This document shows positions 12,400 to 25,209 of a stretch of 64,000 nt of DNA, piece after piece. Under the pieces are notes generated by a model. It saw only the letters and a program-made list of their open reading frames with translations. It did not search any database and had not been told where the DNA came from. Origin of the DNA: Schistocerca nitens. Its lineage: Eukaryota > Arthropoda > Insecta > Orthoptera > Acrididae. Numbering within the stretch: the first letter of the stretch is position 1; the number at the start of each line of letters is the position of its first letter. Position numbers and translations under genes: made by a program. The stretch is from contig NC_064616.1 of the NCBI RefSeq assembly GCF_023898315.1, forward strand, positions 534,397,102-534,461,101. Reading direction: 5' to 3'.

Positions 12400-12760
12400 C
12401 AGTTGCTTCACTAGCGTACAAATTCCAGCCTTCATCACCGATAAACAGCAATCAGCATGGGTGCATGAACCAGGCGCTTGCTGCAGGGGCCCATACGCAG
12501 AAGCGTCCTCTGTAAGGTTTTCGAGGAGACACTATTGGTAACCCCTCGGTTCACTTGGATGGTCAGTTACTCAACAGCTGCACGTCTGTTTTCCCTTACA
12601 CATCTCTGCAGCCGTTATTCACCCCTGCCAAGTGGTGCACCGCAGTTGCCTCAGCGTTGATTTTCGATAGTGCCATTATACCATACACAGTATACACTGA
12701 CCACGACGGCATGCAAACATTTTACAAGCGTAACCGTTTCTGAAATGTTTTCACCACTCA
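12400..12760 (-). pseudogene. Tc1-like transposase N-terminal relic (weak)
   Basis: The plus-strand words ggtgcatgaaccaggcgc, gaggagacac and cacatctctgcagcc match, from memory, the antisense of another orthopteran Tc1-like transposase N-terminus (HTH region). Many stops and frameshifts are present, and no catalytic region is seen. The call rests on sequence recognition only, so it is tentative. Confidence 0.4.
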
Positions 12761-14741
12761 CCCCTTTGGAAGTCAGGTAAATCACTCCATAACATTACGA
12801 TAATGACCGCACAGTTTAGCACGTCTTCCGATACACTTTGTGCCAACGCTGCCACGTGCGGTCTGTGAACGAGTACTTCACGCTGACGTCTAACATACAC
12901 CGTGGTCACATCAATGTGACTAGACCGCGTATAACTCAGTTCCTCCCACAATATTCTAATAATAAAGAAGAGGTTACAACATGTGAACACTTTTGTACCA
13001 CACCGTTAATTTATTTCACTTTCATTTCAAATATCACGTCCCTGCTTGTTCTGATCGCACTCACTACAAGTACAGTCACTCACTGATCACAAGCTTATAT
13101 CAATTTACCATTGCGAATTCCTTGCAGTATGGTTGCCTTTTAATTATATACCAGATCCTCTTATACGAAATTAATCCTGTGCTTCGTACTTATTATCTTA
13201 ACCACGATCGCTTTTGTCTTATATATACGGGTCCTACTCGTGTGATGGCTCTGGCGCGACTGACCCACTCCTTCAGACCAAGCTATCTCCAGGCGCCAAC
13301 CTGTTCCTTCTACAACTATGGGGCAGCCATCGGGCTGCGCTGTAACAAAGAAGCGTAAGGGTACATTTCGTCTGTCATGTACGGAACTGATAATTGTACT
13401 CTTATGTTCTTCAACTAATTCCTTTCAAAACCCTTGTGAAATAACTATTTTTCAAAATAAGAGAATACCCCTCAATTACTGAAAATGAAAATTGCCCACC
13501 AAGTGAAAAATAATCAGAAATTGCCATGGTTTCCTCATAGCTTGGAAACATAGGACTTTCTTTTTCAAAATTTGTACTTCACATATATCACATTCAGCCA
13601 TCACTATTCTTTTTTACATTTACAAAGATATGTTCAATTTCAGATTCTATAGAAGTATTCAGACACGACAAGATCAATTTGAAAGTTACAACGACGTTTC
13701 GTTTCAGTCCATTTCAAAATTTATAAAAGGGCACGCTCAAAGCAAAATCTATAGCGACACATTTCTCAGAATTCTTCCCCCCACATTTCGTTATTCACTT
13801 TAACCAAATAGCACATTCAAGTAATTCTTATAGTAAAACAAAGTGTGTGTATTACAACAAATCTGGAAATCAATAAAATTTACCATATCATTCAAGTACG
13901 GTATACCATAAATACGTACCTTTTTTTCACAGCCTCGCTTCATTTGCTCTAAAGTTAGCACTGCTTATCTTAATGCTTTTGAAATCTCGTAAACATGAAT
14001 GACATTTAGTAAGACATAAATAGAAAATTTCAGTTTGCTAAAAAATTACCACAAATAAGAAAAAAATAGCTTCGTGTATGCATGAATATATCTTTACACT
14101 ACGCAGAGAAACACACAGAGACACACTACTGAGGTATCAAACAGGACGTGCACACACGCACATACTAAATCACTGTGATGGACCGCAAATTCACTCTCCT
14201 CTCACGCCGATCTGGTTTAGAGCTGCGCCACATACACAACAGCTATAATCCGTTGATCATAAGAATAAACGTGATGTAAGCAAACACAAACGCGATGATT
14301 GGTCAGAAGCCTTAGTACAAGTACACTGGTGTTGTTACGTTCTTGGAAGTAGGTCCTACTTATGTATTAGATAGCTTATTACGAAGCTACGTTAAACGAA
14401 ACTTTAAGATATTCAAATGTATTAACAGCCATCTACGTTTTTCTTAATCACGCTTTAGCCATGTAGTTTTTATTTCAAAAATCGTGTACAGTCACAACCT
14501 TTGCAGCGTTGGGCTCTGATTATCGCGTTGTTAATGGGCAGTATGAAAATGGCTGAGGCTCTTTCTGTTCCGTAGTGAAACACGCGCGTGGAACACAGTT
14601 AAAAAGTGCCGAGAAATAGGCTGTTCTTAATGTTTTTTTCATAAATTTACGGAGATAGTCGGCTTTGAAGTTTTTCCAGCGATCTATATAATGCAGTTGA
14701 AAAACCAACAACCACTGAACGTGTAGTGCAGTCGGTAGCGT
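12761..14741. other. Non-coding stretch
   Basis: Mixed AT-rich DNA. The 121-codon ORF at 12993-13358 has no recognisable domain, and its composition is like its surroundings. No gene is called. Confidence 0.5.
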
Positions 14742-14960
14742 GCCGGCACGGTAGCTCAGCATGTCCGGTCAGAGTGTTGGTTGGCATCTAATAAAACAAC
14801 TGAATGGAAAAAAAGAGCCGGCACAGTAGCTCAGCGTGTTCGGCCAGAGAGCTGGTTGGTCTCTGTAATAAAAGAAACTGAGTGGAAGGATCAACAAAAC
14901 GAACTTGAACGGATGTCATGTGAAGTCGGCTACGACCAAACACCACGATCATAAAAAAGA
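14742..14960 (+). mobile_element. Tandem pair of tRNA-like SINE heads
   Basis: Two related units start with gccggcac-gtagctcagc at 14742 and 14817. Each has an A-box-like tagctcagc word and then ctg-taataaaa and aactga-tgg. The first copy stops after about 70 bases in an A-rich stretch, where the second begins. The second runs on through a body that ends in a short A-rich tail near 14960. This is a dimeric or head-to-tail SINE insertion. Confidence 0.65.
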
Positions 14961-16266
14961 AATATCCCTAGCATTATTTTTTTCCTCATTCAATGTGGAA
15001 TACCTACATCTCGAAAGTATAAAACTCATCATCATTTTTTATGAATAATGCACGTCTTCTTGTTTCAAATTACATATTGGGCGCGAAATTCCTGTTTCCA
15101 TTTCAAATACAAATTCTTAATTATCGATGTTTTATGAAGGACTGTTCATAAAAGTTGTTTAAATTAAGAGAACATAACAATTTAATTTTTAAGGCAAAAA
15201 TGAAAGACCAAATCCTTTTTACTTGGACTATGTGCATCGTTTTATACCACAGAGGTATATAAGCATCGTAGAAACATGAAAAGCAATCATTTTCACAGCA
15301 TCGAGCACATCATACAAATGCTCCATTTTTACATTTGCTACTGTACCATTACAACATGAGCCCAACGGAACTGATCTGGAGGCAAGCTGTGGGATTTGAC
15401 CCTAGAAGTAACAAGACTGTTAAGCCGCCAGACGCACGCAGCTTCTTCACACGTGACTGCTGAACGCTGGAGGGATGTAGAACGGCTCGTCATAAAAGAA
15501 AAAGAGAAAATGCTGCCCCTGATTGGTTTCGTGGATTCTGTTGTTGACAGACTCGTTATCAACGTAGCAAGTGACAGTTGAAGAACTGAAATGTATTTCT
15601 CGGATTCGGATAAGGAAGGAGCCAAGAGATCTTCAGTGGCTTCAATATTCAATTATACTTTGAAATCCGTCAATACTCTCTTACGTTACACACAGCTTAT
15701 GCAGAAAAATTACCCTGTCGTTAAGTCAGGAATTTTTATCATTCTTGTTTTTAATTACAATAGTACGTTAGCTAAAAACGATATCGTGTTGCGGTTTTCG
15801 TCTAGTAGCCTAAGGAGCGTATTGTGGGAGATTTGCAATGTATTATTTCATTCTGCTTAAACATTAAATGACATTCGAAGCTGTATTGCTCCTCTGCTCG
15901 TCTGGTTTTACGTGTGAACTGCAGCTGGCCGGCCAGTGCCGTCCAAGTTAAATGCGCCGGCAAAGGTGTTGGCGCATATTACCGCCCATCCGATGCGCGC
16001 ATAACGCACAGCACAAAACGTACCTTATTATCGTACTTGACAGTACTCGACACAGCTTGGATGCAGTCCCACGTGAAGCGGAAAGTCAATGACGTTCCAG
16101 CAAACGCGGAAGAATACATAGTGTGTTGTTTACATCAGATTTATTCTTATGGTGAACGGATTAGAGTCAATAGCTGGCCAGTACGTGTCAGTTAATGTGG
16201 GTGATGTTCGTGTTCGCTGAATTCTCCCCCTCCTATCCTTTGCTTTAGTCACTGCTCGAAGTCTCG
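14961..16266. other. Non-coding stretch
   Basis: No gene recognised. Short ORFs at 15338-15652 (minus) and 15591-15860 (plus) overlap each other and show no known motif. Confidence 0.5.
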
Positions 16267-16277
16267 CCCAACGGCCA

Positions 16278-16478
16278 GCCGGCCTCGGTGGCCGAGCGGT
16301 TCTAGGCGCTTCAGTCCGGAACCGTGCAGCTGCTACGGTCGCAGGTTCGAATCCTGCCTCTGACATGAATGTGTGTGATGTCCTTAGGTTAGTTGGGTTT
16401 AAGTAGTTCTAAGTCAAGAGGACTGATGACCTCAGATGTTAAGTCCCATAGTGCCCAGAGCCATCTGAACCATTTGAA
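16278..16478 (+). mobile_element. tRNA-derived SINE, family A
   Basis: The head has an A box (tggccgagcgg) and a B box (ggttcgaatcc), typical of a tRNA-derived polymerase III promoter. The tail ends with agtcccatagtgcccagagcc and a gaaccattt-type terminus. Flanking 11-bp direct repeats (cccaacggcca, 16267-16277 and 16479-16489) are perfect target site duplications and fix both ends. Other copies are at 18777 and 25210. Confidence 0.95.
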
Positions 16479-16489
16479 CCCAACGGCCA

Positions 16490-16919
16490 AGTTCCTCTAA
16501 GCAGCCCCATTCTGCAGTCAAATGCCGCGACTCCTTCGGATGGCTCTCGACGTGTAACAACACATCACGCTATTTGAGCCATAGCTTCTTTTAGTAATTT
16601 CTCTGCAGCTACTCGCATCCGTCACAGCCACTAGCAAGTGTCGCATGTGCCGGGACCACTCTTTCTATCTTTTAAATCGCTGCGCTTTAACGGAACAGTT
16701 TAAGTAAGTGGCTGCGTAGCTGAATACGCTCAAAGCAACCTATTTTAGAATAGGTCACTAAACAACACACAGACCTAATTTCTGGATATTGTCCATCACA
16801 CGAGTCGCAATAAACACTCATAAACTTAAGTAGAAGGAAACTTAGTCGAATATATCGACAAATTATTGACATTGTTGCTGACTGTTACATAATATCACGC
16901 TAAATTATTGGTTCAACAT
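16490..16919. other. Non-coding stretch
   Basis: Nothing recognisable. It may include the 3' LTR region of the gypsy relic to its right, but no matching second LTR was found. Confidence 0.4.
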
Positions 16920-17494
16920 GACTATTTTCCTCTTCTTCCTCTTATGGGGCTGACAGATCTCTGGCAAAATATTTCTTTACATTCTCAATATGTTCATTGC
17001 CATGGTGCTTAGCATTTCTATACTCTTTAAGTTCCATTGCGTTGGGGCAGTTCAGTAATATAACTTTATATGGTCCCTTAAGTAAATGATGGAACTTTAT
17101 TTATGTCATGATCACCCTTCTTTGACCGAACATGTGTACATATTAACACCACATCCCCAACCTCGTAAATAATAAGTTGCACGAATTTATCATACTGACT
17201 CTTTCTTGCTTCAAATCTTCTAATAAGCGTTTGTTCAGTCCTCTCGATCCTTTCCTTCCATTTAACGTCTTTATTTGGGGTTTGTTAAGATATCAGTAAT
17301 TATACTGTCCCAAACTTGGTTACATAGTACTTCCACTGGAGTCATGTCAAATCATGAGGGACATTGCTGAGAACCTCTTCAAATGTGCTAAACCATTGCG
17401 CCCATTTACTATGTCTATTGTGACAATATTCTGTGGATAATCTCTTAATTTCCTTCATCAATAGTGCAGAGTGGTTCAACACTACCCTATATCT

Positions 17495-17740
17495 TCATAC
17501 ATATATTGGATCCACATTATACTGACTCAATGCATCCTTCCCTGCCTTACTAATAAATTGTCTTACACTGTCAGTGATTATACACTTGGGCAAGCATACC
17601 TTATTAAAGTGGTCTTTGGCCATCGTCTCTGCCTTCTTGCCACCAGTGGCTTTCTTAATGCGTGTAGTTGCACGTAACGCGAGAATCACTCAATTGCCAC
17701 CACTATGTAAGTTACTCCCACGCTAGAAGGGGCTTAGAAG
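17495..17740 (-). pseudogene. Gypsy integrase core fragment
   Basis: The minus-strand frame has CIITDSVRQFISKAGKDAL followed by YNVDPIYV. This is the integrase catalytic core around the second aspartate (TDSGRQF in intact relatives). The usual glycine of TDSG is replaced by valine. Upstream (higher coordinates) the frame is broken. The enzyme would insert the cDNA copy into host DNA, but this copy is a fragment. Confidence 0.7.
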
Positions 17741-18249
17741 GACCAGTGTGGCTGCTTCTTCTGGTTCTTTTTAGAGTACAGGATGTGTAAATCTTTTATG
17801 TTATACCATAGAAGTTAATCTTTATTGACATATCTCACAATTCTTTAATTATTTTCTTATTCGCCTCACCATATTAAGAAACCGACAATCTCCTCGAAGA
17901 TTTTCCATACATTTCTTAGACCAAAATTCCAACAGTTAAGGTCTACCATACGAGATTTCTATAACTCTTCGTTTCCGTTGTTTCTGTGCTACATTATGCC
18001 ATCACACACAAAATAATACATTTTGATTCTAACTTCACCGGCAATAGTATATATTTTCTCGTGATTAACAATAGATTTTCATTTTAGTTTTGCTCTCTAC
18101 TGATGTACTTTATTATTTGTCGTAATACTTCTTCATTCGTAACCCTTTTATAAGACAAACACTATTTTCCCTCGGCTGAAGCGGTGTTGGGTCTCTCTAG
18201 GCCTAAGGGCAAACGTAATAGTGCATCCGGTACTATTTATTACGTACCT

Positions 18250-18480
18250 GGCATGTTATGAATATCAAAATCAAATTCTTGCAGAGCAAGCATGCACACA
18301 ATCAGTCTGCTGTGACGAAGTCGACATGATAACATAAATGAGAGGGGCTTCTGATCTGTTACAACAATTCCTTGTCGCCCAACCAGGTACTACCTAAACT
18401 TTGTGAAAACGAACATTACTGCCAATGTTCCCTTCTCAGTTGTGGAGCACTTTTGATCGTGGTCACTTAATACCCGATTT
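18250..18480 (-). pseudogene. Gypsy RNase H fragment
   Basis: On the minus strand an open frame between about 18253 and 18390 reads VVTDQKPLSFMLSCRLRH and then LALQEFDFDIHNMPGT. This is the C-terminal RNase H block of gypsy polyproteins (TDHxxL, a tryptophan-containing stretch, and HIPG in intact copies). The histidine of TDH and the tryptophan after RLT are altered, and a stop follows PGT. It is a decayed copy. Confidence 0.7.
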
Positions 18481-18776
18481 GCTCATCACTTAATTTTTCT
18501 GCTTGTAGTGCGTAAATGTTTCTTTCTTCTTCTCTAGCTGTTTGAGGCCGCTCCATATACGTTTGATGTCGGGCCAATCCTGAAACCACTATATGTTCCT
18601 ATCACTCTCGGCCGGTTCCGTATCACTTCTCAGCCTCCATTTCTCATCTCTATCTTCACGTTAGCTCCACGGTTCTTCCCTTAATCCATCGGTCCCTCCT
18701 TACGTGATATCTCAAAACATAACAGCCGCGTCCTATACCTCATCTGTTTCTCCGTTCATTTCTCCATTCTTGTTCA

Positions 18777-18958
18777 AAAATGGTTCAAATGGCTCTGAGC
18801 ACTATGGGACTTAACGTCTGAGGTCATTAGTCCCCTAGAACTTAGAACAACTTAAACCTAACTAACCTAAGGACATCACACACATCCATGTCCGAGGCAG
18901 GATTCGAACCTGCGACTGTAGCGATCGCGCCTAGAACCGCTCGTCCACTCTGGCCGGC
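18777..18958 (-). mobile_element. tRNA-derived SINE, family A, nested
   Basis: The minus-strand head is at the right (B-box complement ggattcgaacctgc near 18901) and the tail at the left. Perfect 14-bp target duplications, tccattcttgttca, are at 18763-18776 and 18959-18972. It is inserted in the gypsy relic and is therefore younger than it. Confidence 0.95.
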
Positions 18959-19914
18959 TCCATTCTTGTTCAATGCGCATCCCGCGATGCGGTGTTACCT
19001 CTCTTTGCACTTCTGGCTGCCTAATAGCGCAAATATGACCTAAGCCTGCTGCACTAACGATCCTATTAAATGGCTACGTACTACACATTGGGATCTTCCT
19101 GCTATCCATCGCACCATATTTCGCTAATCGTATTGTGTTTCAAGATGTCTGTTTCTCTTCAATTCCTTTACAAGAACTTATCTTAAGTTCCATCCATTCT
19201 CCAGTTATATAGGCGATTACACATAGAAATTAGAATATCGTCATGTTTACTCTTGAACCAATATTAGTTTAGCAACTTTTTTTAAAAAAATTCTGCGTAC
19301 TTGAAGAGTTTCTTTTCTAGCCACGTATCCCAGTTATTTGCTTCGTCTTCCATTTAATTTTGATGTTTGCAACTTTTGTTTTATTACTCTATATTCCAGG
19401 CAGTAAACAGTGGAAATTTCTTATGAATAAAGAGGGATGTTACTTCCGCTTAGTATGTAGTTTACTGAATTTAAAACTATGTATAAATTTCACGTGGGGC
19501 ATCTTGGCCACTATTGCAGTTCGGCCACTTGCTGAGTTTGCCTCACTGCGTAGTTTTCTATTGACTGCCTGTTTAACCTGCTATTCAGTAGCTTCTTGTA
19601 CTTTGTGTACTTCTCCTACCACTTAGTTCGTGACTTGTACATTCTGCTCCATCTGCTTTACACTTTTACTAGTTTCCTCTTGCCTTTGCACAGTCATATT
19701 TACCAGAACAGCTACCGCAATTACTTTCTATCGTTACATTCTCATACTGCTGTCTTTGATGTTGCTTTATTTTCTTAACTGCTGTTTCCGCTTTCGCTAG
19801 TTGTGATTTTCCGTCTTAGTTTATTTCATTTTTTCTTCCCTTGTTTCTTTATTTTTTCATCCACCCTTCCCTACCACGTTTCAAATATTTCCTTGATATT
19901 CTCCTCTTGTTTCT

Positions 19915-20800
19915 TCAATTTTTATTAACTGCCATTGATGACTCGATTACTTCGTTTAACGCTTTAATTTCTTTAATATCTTCCTTCTGTTCCTTTCGAA
20001 TTTTCGTCAGTGCTTCTATTAATTTTTCTACATCTATACCAGTTCTTACCCTTGTTTTTGGCGTTTCTGCAGACACGTCATGCCCAAACTCTTTGCTCGC
20101 TACTTTTCTTTCGCAGCTTTCTGTTCTGGGTGCATTCCTGTTTCCCACGTTTATTGTTTGGGGTGTGGCTAAGTTTCCGGCGCTTTCCTGTACTGTACTG
20201 TTCTGAAAGGAGAATTCAGTCCGGCTACTGCTCATACATTCCTCTCCATTATATTTCCTCCCGTTTAATTTCAATTTCTGGTAACAGTTATTTTTCTTCC
20301 TCTAAATTCGATTCATAATCGTCCTTGTCTGATACACGCTCCTTTTTTACCTCATCTGTGCGCAATTTTGGCTCCATTTTTTCAGCTTCAAGTTTATTGT
20401 AATGTTCCTGGAATATTACAAAATTTCTATAAATGTATAAAGTTCTGAAATACCATTTCTCGTCACACGCAGTTTGAATCACTTTCTAGCCTGTGCTGCT
20501 CTGTTAAAGTATTTCTACAGTGATAATTTTGAGTAATGGTCGACAGTAACTTTCCACACTTATATTCTACATTTTCTACTGTTGCTGGCTGCTGTACTTC
20601 TGGCTGCTGATGTGATGAGGCATCTGCTTGATCCTTTGTCTCGTTCTGTGATGTGGCTCCTTCTTCTTTCTTGTAGCAATTGTACCGTCGTATCCAAATG
20701 TTTGAAAACTGCTCTTGCACTCGTTCCACTTTTCCTACGATCCCCTCTGAAGATCTGAGCAGTTCGTGTTGTTATGTCGTCACGCGTCAAAAGTAATTTT
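19915..20800 (-). pseudogene. Gag-like coding remnant
   Basis: Minus-strand frames at 20560-20790, 20463-20729 and 19915-20274 hold a hydrophilic, glutamine- and lysine-rich protein. It includes a likely coiled coil (EKLIEALTKIRKEQKEDIKE) near 19940-20020. Its position, upstream of the pol fragments on the same strand, suggests a gypsy gag. No zinc knuckle was seen. The frames are broken against each other. Assignment as gag is by position and composition only. Confidence 0.45.
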
Positions 20801-20870
20801 GGATCTTATTTTTCTCTCCATGCCTGCATCCGAAGACTTAAAAAGTTCGGTGTTGTCACGCGACCCCTAA

Positions 20871-22419
20871 TGTAATGTGTAACCCGTATTATTTGTTGAT
20901 TTATACTTAATTGATACTTGATATCATTTGGCTGATTGGAAAACTGGACGTCGGACGTTCATAAGTAGCTAGTTTTTGAGGATGATCTTTATCCCAAGGT
21001 ACAGTAGGTCACACAATTCGCGAGATCCAAGCCTTATCGTTATGCTCAACTGCAAAGCTTTGTTGTCTGGTACAGAGCGTAACAGACTGGGAGAGACAAT
21101 GCTACCAACATAGTAACATGAGTAACTAGTACATCCTACACGAAATGAAAGCTGAAAGGAAAGCAGTTGTGCACGACGATCACAGCTAGGAAAACAACTC
21201 ACGCATTTTTTTCTGCAGTGGACATCTCAAACTGATTTCCAATCTGCTTTGCACGTTTCACCAGGGAATTATACACTAAGATACTCACGAATAACACGTT
21301 CTTCTGTACATCCCTTTTGTCGTAGTTTCAGTGAAAGGAGACCTTAATAAACGTTAAGATGTTAAATTCGTCCGAGAAACATTATTCTGACATTCTTAAC
21401 ACATTATAATGGAAAACCTACTTACAGGACACGCAATTTCGTGAATAAGATGACTGAAAGGAATTATGGATGACTTAAAGTAGTCATGATTACAACAGAT
21501 TAAGTCGACAGACTTTTAGTGACAGCTACTGGAGCCACGCTAACGACACATATTCGTTGACGAAACAGACAAAAGAGATCTTTTTCCACACACTTCGTTA
21601 AGAATCGCTAAGAGCACACTGCACCATAACGTTCGGACAGGCCTTGCGACGGCTTCCGCCCACCAGCTTTGTCAGTCGATAGAACGGTGACAAGTGTTAG
21701 GAGTGGCGGATCGCTGGTCATTTTCTCGAGAGTGAAAATTTCATTCTAATGGTCTCGTCCACTGGTTTCAACATATACTATTGATGTTGCAACTAAAATA
21801 TTAGTGTAAATCTGACAAATATAACCAAACGACAGTTTCCTCTAAACATACGTAATTAATACAAGAAGCCACCGGGCGTCATGGATCGATCTCGAGATAA
21901 GCGTTCTAACGGTACCCAAAGATAAATATACCATCGACTTGCGGGGTGAGTGGTTATTACTTTTATTAAAATCATGTCTTAAGTGCACATATTACAGAAA
22001 ATTACTCGAAATACAGTGTCAAATGTAAGCCCACTCATTGTTTATAATTCGTATATAAAACTACAAATGTCTGCAATCTATTGTGTACCTTTACAGCTGC
22101 AGCTAATTTATCCATAGTCGGTGTCTTATAAAAATAATAAAAGATCATCTATTGGAGCTTAAAGCTAGACCACACGATTGTTTCAAACGAAAACTCCGAG
22201 CACGGAGTTTGGCTAAAAGATAAGGTTATTTATTGTCAGATCAGCTGACGTACCACTGGACAGCAAATGATGGCTCGAGTACCCTCCTTATCAGATTTTT
22301 CTGGCATTTCTACATACATCGCATTGCCTTTTTTTCATCAGAAGAAACAAACTTATGTAAAACTGTAATAATAATGAGTATCACAGACATTATGACGAAA
22401 TTAGAGTTGTCCTTTACAG
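20871..22419. other. Non-coding stretch
   Basis: No gene recognised. It may include the 5' LTR and leader of gypsy relic 1. The word tgtcacgcgacccc near 20859 could belong to an LTR end or primer-binding region, but a matching LTR was not found. Confidence 0.4.
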
Positions 22420-22512
22420 TCACGGTCCATAAATTTCATAATTCTGACTAGCAAGAACAGAAACCTGTGCAACAGCGAGCAGAACTGCAAGTAACGAATT
22501 TCTCGAAGCCAT
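22420..22512 (-). CDS. Possible first exon encoding a signal peptide
   Basis: The minus-strand ATG at 22512 opens a 30-codon frame that starts MASRNSLLAVLLAVAQ, a textbook secretory signal. It has a short polar start, then about 15 small or aliphatic residues, then an A-S-Q-N cleavage-like end. The frame stops at 22420. If it is a real first exon, a splice donor must lie before the stop. A weak GTGAC candidate sits just upstream of the stop, and no downstream exon was recognised. This is the only stretch that looks like a host protein rather than a transposon. Chance is a real alternative. Confidence 0.25.
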   Translation of the reverse strand: MASRNSLLAVLLAVAQVSVLASQNYEIYGP

Positions 22513-23010
22513 CGTATCCAAACAAATAATGATGTTTTTGTTTATAGTTTTTTGATAATAACACATAAACTGCATTTTGTGTGTAAGCAACATCAAGAAA
22601 TTTAAATGACTCCACCATTTGCCCCTGTCATCATCAATCCAACAAGCAGTGGGTCTGACATAAGGGTAGCCGATTTCCAGACCGCTGGTGCGTTTTCGTT
22701 TCGTGGTCCTTGCCCTATTTTTCTCGACATTTTTTCCGCTGTATCTGATAATATTCTGATAATCGGAGTATGTTTCTTTGCCTTTTATTGAAGAACACCA
22801 CCTGGTGGTGTGATTAATAATTAACATAAGTAAATTATTGCGTAATCCCAGCTAATCGTCTATTTGTGAGCGTTTTCGCGAAGAGAGGTAAAACATAAAT
22901 AGTTCTCACACCATACGGAACACACGAACGAAATCTCGTTATATTGCTCGTGGAAAACATACCTCATTCAGGTTGGTAAATGAGCCGCTCGATGCAGAGA
23001 GGCAAAGAAA
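22513..23010. other. Non-coding stretch
   Basis: It holds a 15-base palindrome, caccacctggtggtg (22798-22812), and nothing else recognisable. If the exon at 22420-22512 is real, this would be its promoter side. No TATA box is clear. Confidence 0.4.
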
Positions 23011-23189
23011 GATCTACATCTACATGGATACTCTGCAAATCACATTTCAGTGCCTGGCAGAGGGTTCATCGAACCACCTTCTCAATTCTCTATTGTTCAA
23101 ATCTCGTACAGCGTGTGGAAAGAATGAACACGTATATCTTTCCGTACGAGCTCTGGTTTCCATTATTTTATTATGCTGATCGTTTCTCT

Positions 23190-24745
23190 CTATGTAAGTC
23201 GGTGTGACAAAATATTTTCACATTCGGAGGAGAAAGTTGGTAACTGGAATTTCGTGAGATGATTCCTCCGTAACGAAAAGCCCCTTTGTTTTAATGATGT
23301 CCACCCCAAATCATGTAGCATTGCAGTGTCTCTCTCTCCCCTATTTCGCGAAAATACTATACGTGCTGCCCTTCCCTGAACTTTTTCGATGCACTCCGTC
23401 AGTCCTATCCGGTAATGATCGCACATCGCGCAGCAGTATCTTAAAAGAGGACGGACAAGGGTAGTGTAGGCAGTCTCCTTATTAGATCTGTTACATTTTC
23501 TAAGTGTTCTGCCTATAAAATGTGTGCGGTTTTTTGTTTGCCTTCCCCACAACATTTTCTATGTGTTCCTTCAAATTTAAGTTGTTAGTAATCCTGATTC
23601 CTCGGTGTTTAGTTGAATTTACGGCCTTTAGATTTGACTGATTTATCCTGTAACCGAAGTTCAACGGATTCCTTTTCGCACTCATGTAGATGACCTCACA
23701 CTTTCCGATATTTAGGGTCAATTGCCAATTTTGGCACCATACAGATATATTTTCTAAATTTTTTTGAAATTTGTTTCGACCTTCTGATGACTTTATTAGT
23801 CGATAAACGACAGCGTCATCGGCAAACAACCTAAGACGGCTGCTCACACTGTCTCCCAAATCGTTCACAGCCCAGTGACTATAACGCTACCTTGGGGAAC
23901 GCCAGATGTCACCTCTGTTTTACTCGATGACTTTCTGTCAGTTACTACGAACTGTGATCTCTCTGACAGGAAATCACGAATCCAGTCACATAACTGACAC
24001 GATATTCCATAAGCACGCAATTTCACTACAAGCCGCTTGTGTGGTACAGTGTCAAAAGCCTTCCGTAAGTGCACAAATACGGAATCAATTTGAAATCCCA
24101 TGTCAATAGCACTCAACAATTCATGCGAGTAAAGAGCTAGTTGTGTTTCACAAGAGCAATGTTTTCTAAATCTGTGTTGACTGTGCGTCAATAGATCGTT
24201 TACTTCGAGACAATTCATAGTGTTCGAACACAATATATGTTCCAAATTCTGTTACATTTCTACGTTGATGATATGGGCCTGTAATTTAGTGGATTACTCC
24301 TACTACCTTTGTTGAATATTGGTGTGACCTGTGGAACTTCCCAGTCTTTGGGTACGGATTTTTCGTAGAGCGAACGGTTGTATATGACTGGTAAGTATGG
24401 AGCTATTGAATCAGCATACGCTGAAAGGAACCTAATTGGTATACAGTCTGGACGAGAAGACTTGCTTTTATTAAGTGATTTAAGTTGCTTCACTACCCTG
24501 AGGATATTTACTTCTACATTACTCATGTTGTCAGCTGTTCTTGATTCGAATTCTGGAATATTTTCTTCGTCTTCTTTTGTGAAGGCATTTCGGAAGGCTG
24601 TGTTTAGTAACTCTGCTTTATCAGCACTGTATTCGATAGTATCTCCAATACTATCGTGCAGAGAAGGCATTGATTGGGTCTTGCCGCTAGCATACTTTAC
24701 ATACGACCAGAGTCTCTTCGGATTTTCTGCCAGGTTTCGAGACAA
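23190..24745 (-). pseudogene. LINE reverse transcriptase pseudogene
   Basis: Successive minus-strand frames at 24260-24745, 23865-24245, 23500-23868 and 23190-23555 give the RT in order. They are DCIPIRFLSAYADSIAPYL and YRPISST (finger region), a motif A segment with RKAFDTVPHKRL whose usual aspartate is missing (VHLRKAF), SGVPQGSV (motif B), and FADDAVVY (motif C). A C-terminal block with TLVRPLLRYC follows. The enzyme would copy the LINE RNA at the target site. Frameshifts lie near 24250 (between finger and palm), near 23866, where the frame changes after motif B, and near 23520. It is not functional. Confidence 0.85.
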
Positions 24746-25209
24746 AGTTTCATTGTGGAAACTATAATAAGCATCTCTTCTTTAAAAGCTCGCCAATCTT
24801 GGGGATTTTGAGTCTGTTGAAATTTGGCATATTTGTTTAGTTGTTTCTGCAACAGCGTTCTGACCCGTTTTGTGTACCAAGGAGGATCAACACCGTCGTT
24901 TGTTAATTTATTTGTTATAAATCTGTCAATTGCTGCCGATACTATTTATTTGAATTCAAGCCACATCTGGTCTACACTTATACTATAGTTTGGAAGGAGT
25001 GGAGATTGTCTCTCAGGAAGGTGTCAAGCGAACTTTTATCTGCATTTTTGAATAGGTACATGTATATTTTTCGTTTATTATTTGGGGATTTAGGGGTTAC
25101 AATATTCAGTCCCCAAACGACAACCCTGTGTTGAATAATCCCTGCATACGTTCAGATGCTGGTTATTAACTCAGTTTTATTTGTTGCTAAGATGTCTAGT
25201 GTGTTTTCA

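Larger units (their letters stand above)
16920..20870 (-). mobile_element. Ty3/gypsy retrotransposon relic 1
   Basis: Minus-strand order, from right to left, is a gag-like coiled-coil region (19900-20800), then an RNase H region (18250-18480), then an integrase region (17000-17740). That is the gypsy gag-pol order. Most of the RT has been lost or scrambled between 18500 and 19900. A purine-rich stretch (minus strand, about 16924-16946) could be the polypurine tract. LTRs were not resolved. A family A SINE is nested at 18777-18958. Confidence 0.65.

Noticed and set aside
12993..13358. 121-codon plus-strand ORF
   Set aside because: No recognisable motif or family, and composition as in its neighbourhood.
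16278..16365. Possible tRNA gene with long variable arm
   Set aside because: It is the head of a SINE bounded by 11-bp duplications.
21730..21790. Candidate 5' LTR start for gypsy relic 1 (TGTTGAA on the minus strand)
   Set aside because: Only seven bases match the proposed 3' LTR start near 16915; the rest is unrelated.
21875..21960. Short ATG frame followed by a good splice-donor word gtgagt
   Set aside because: The frame closes after 14 codons before the donor, and nothing supports an exon.
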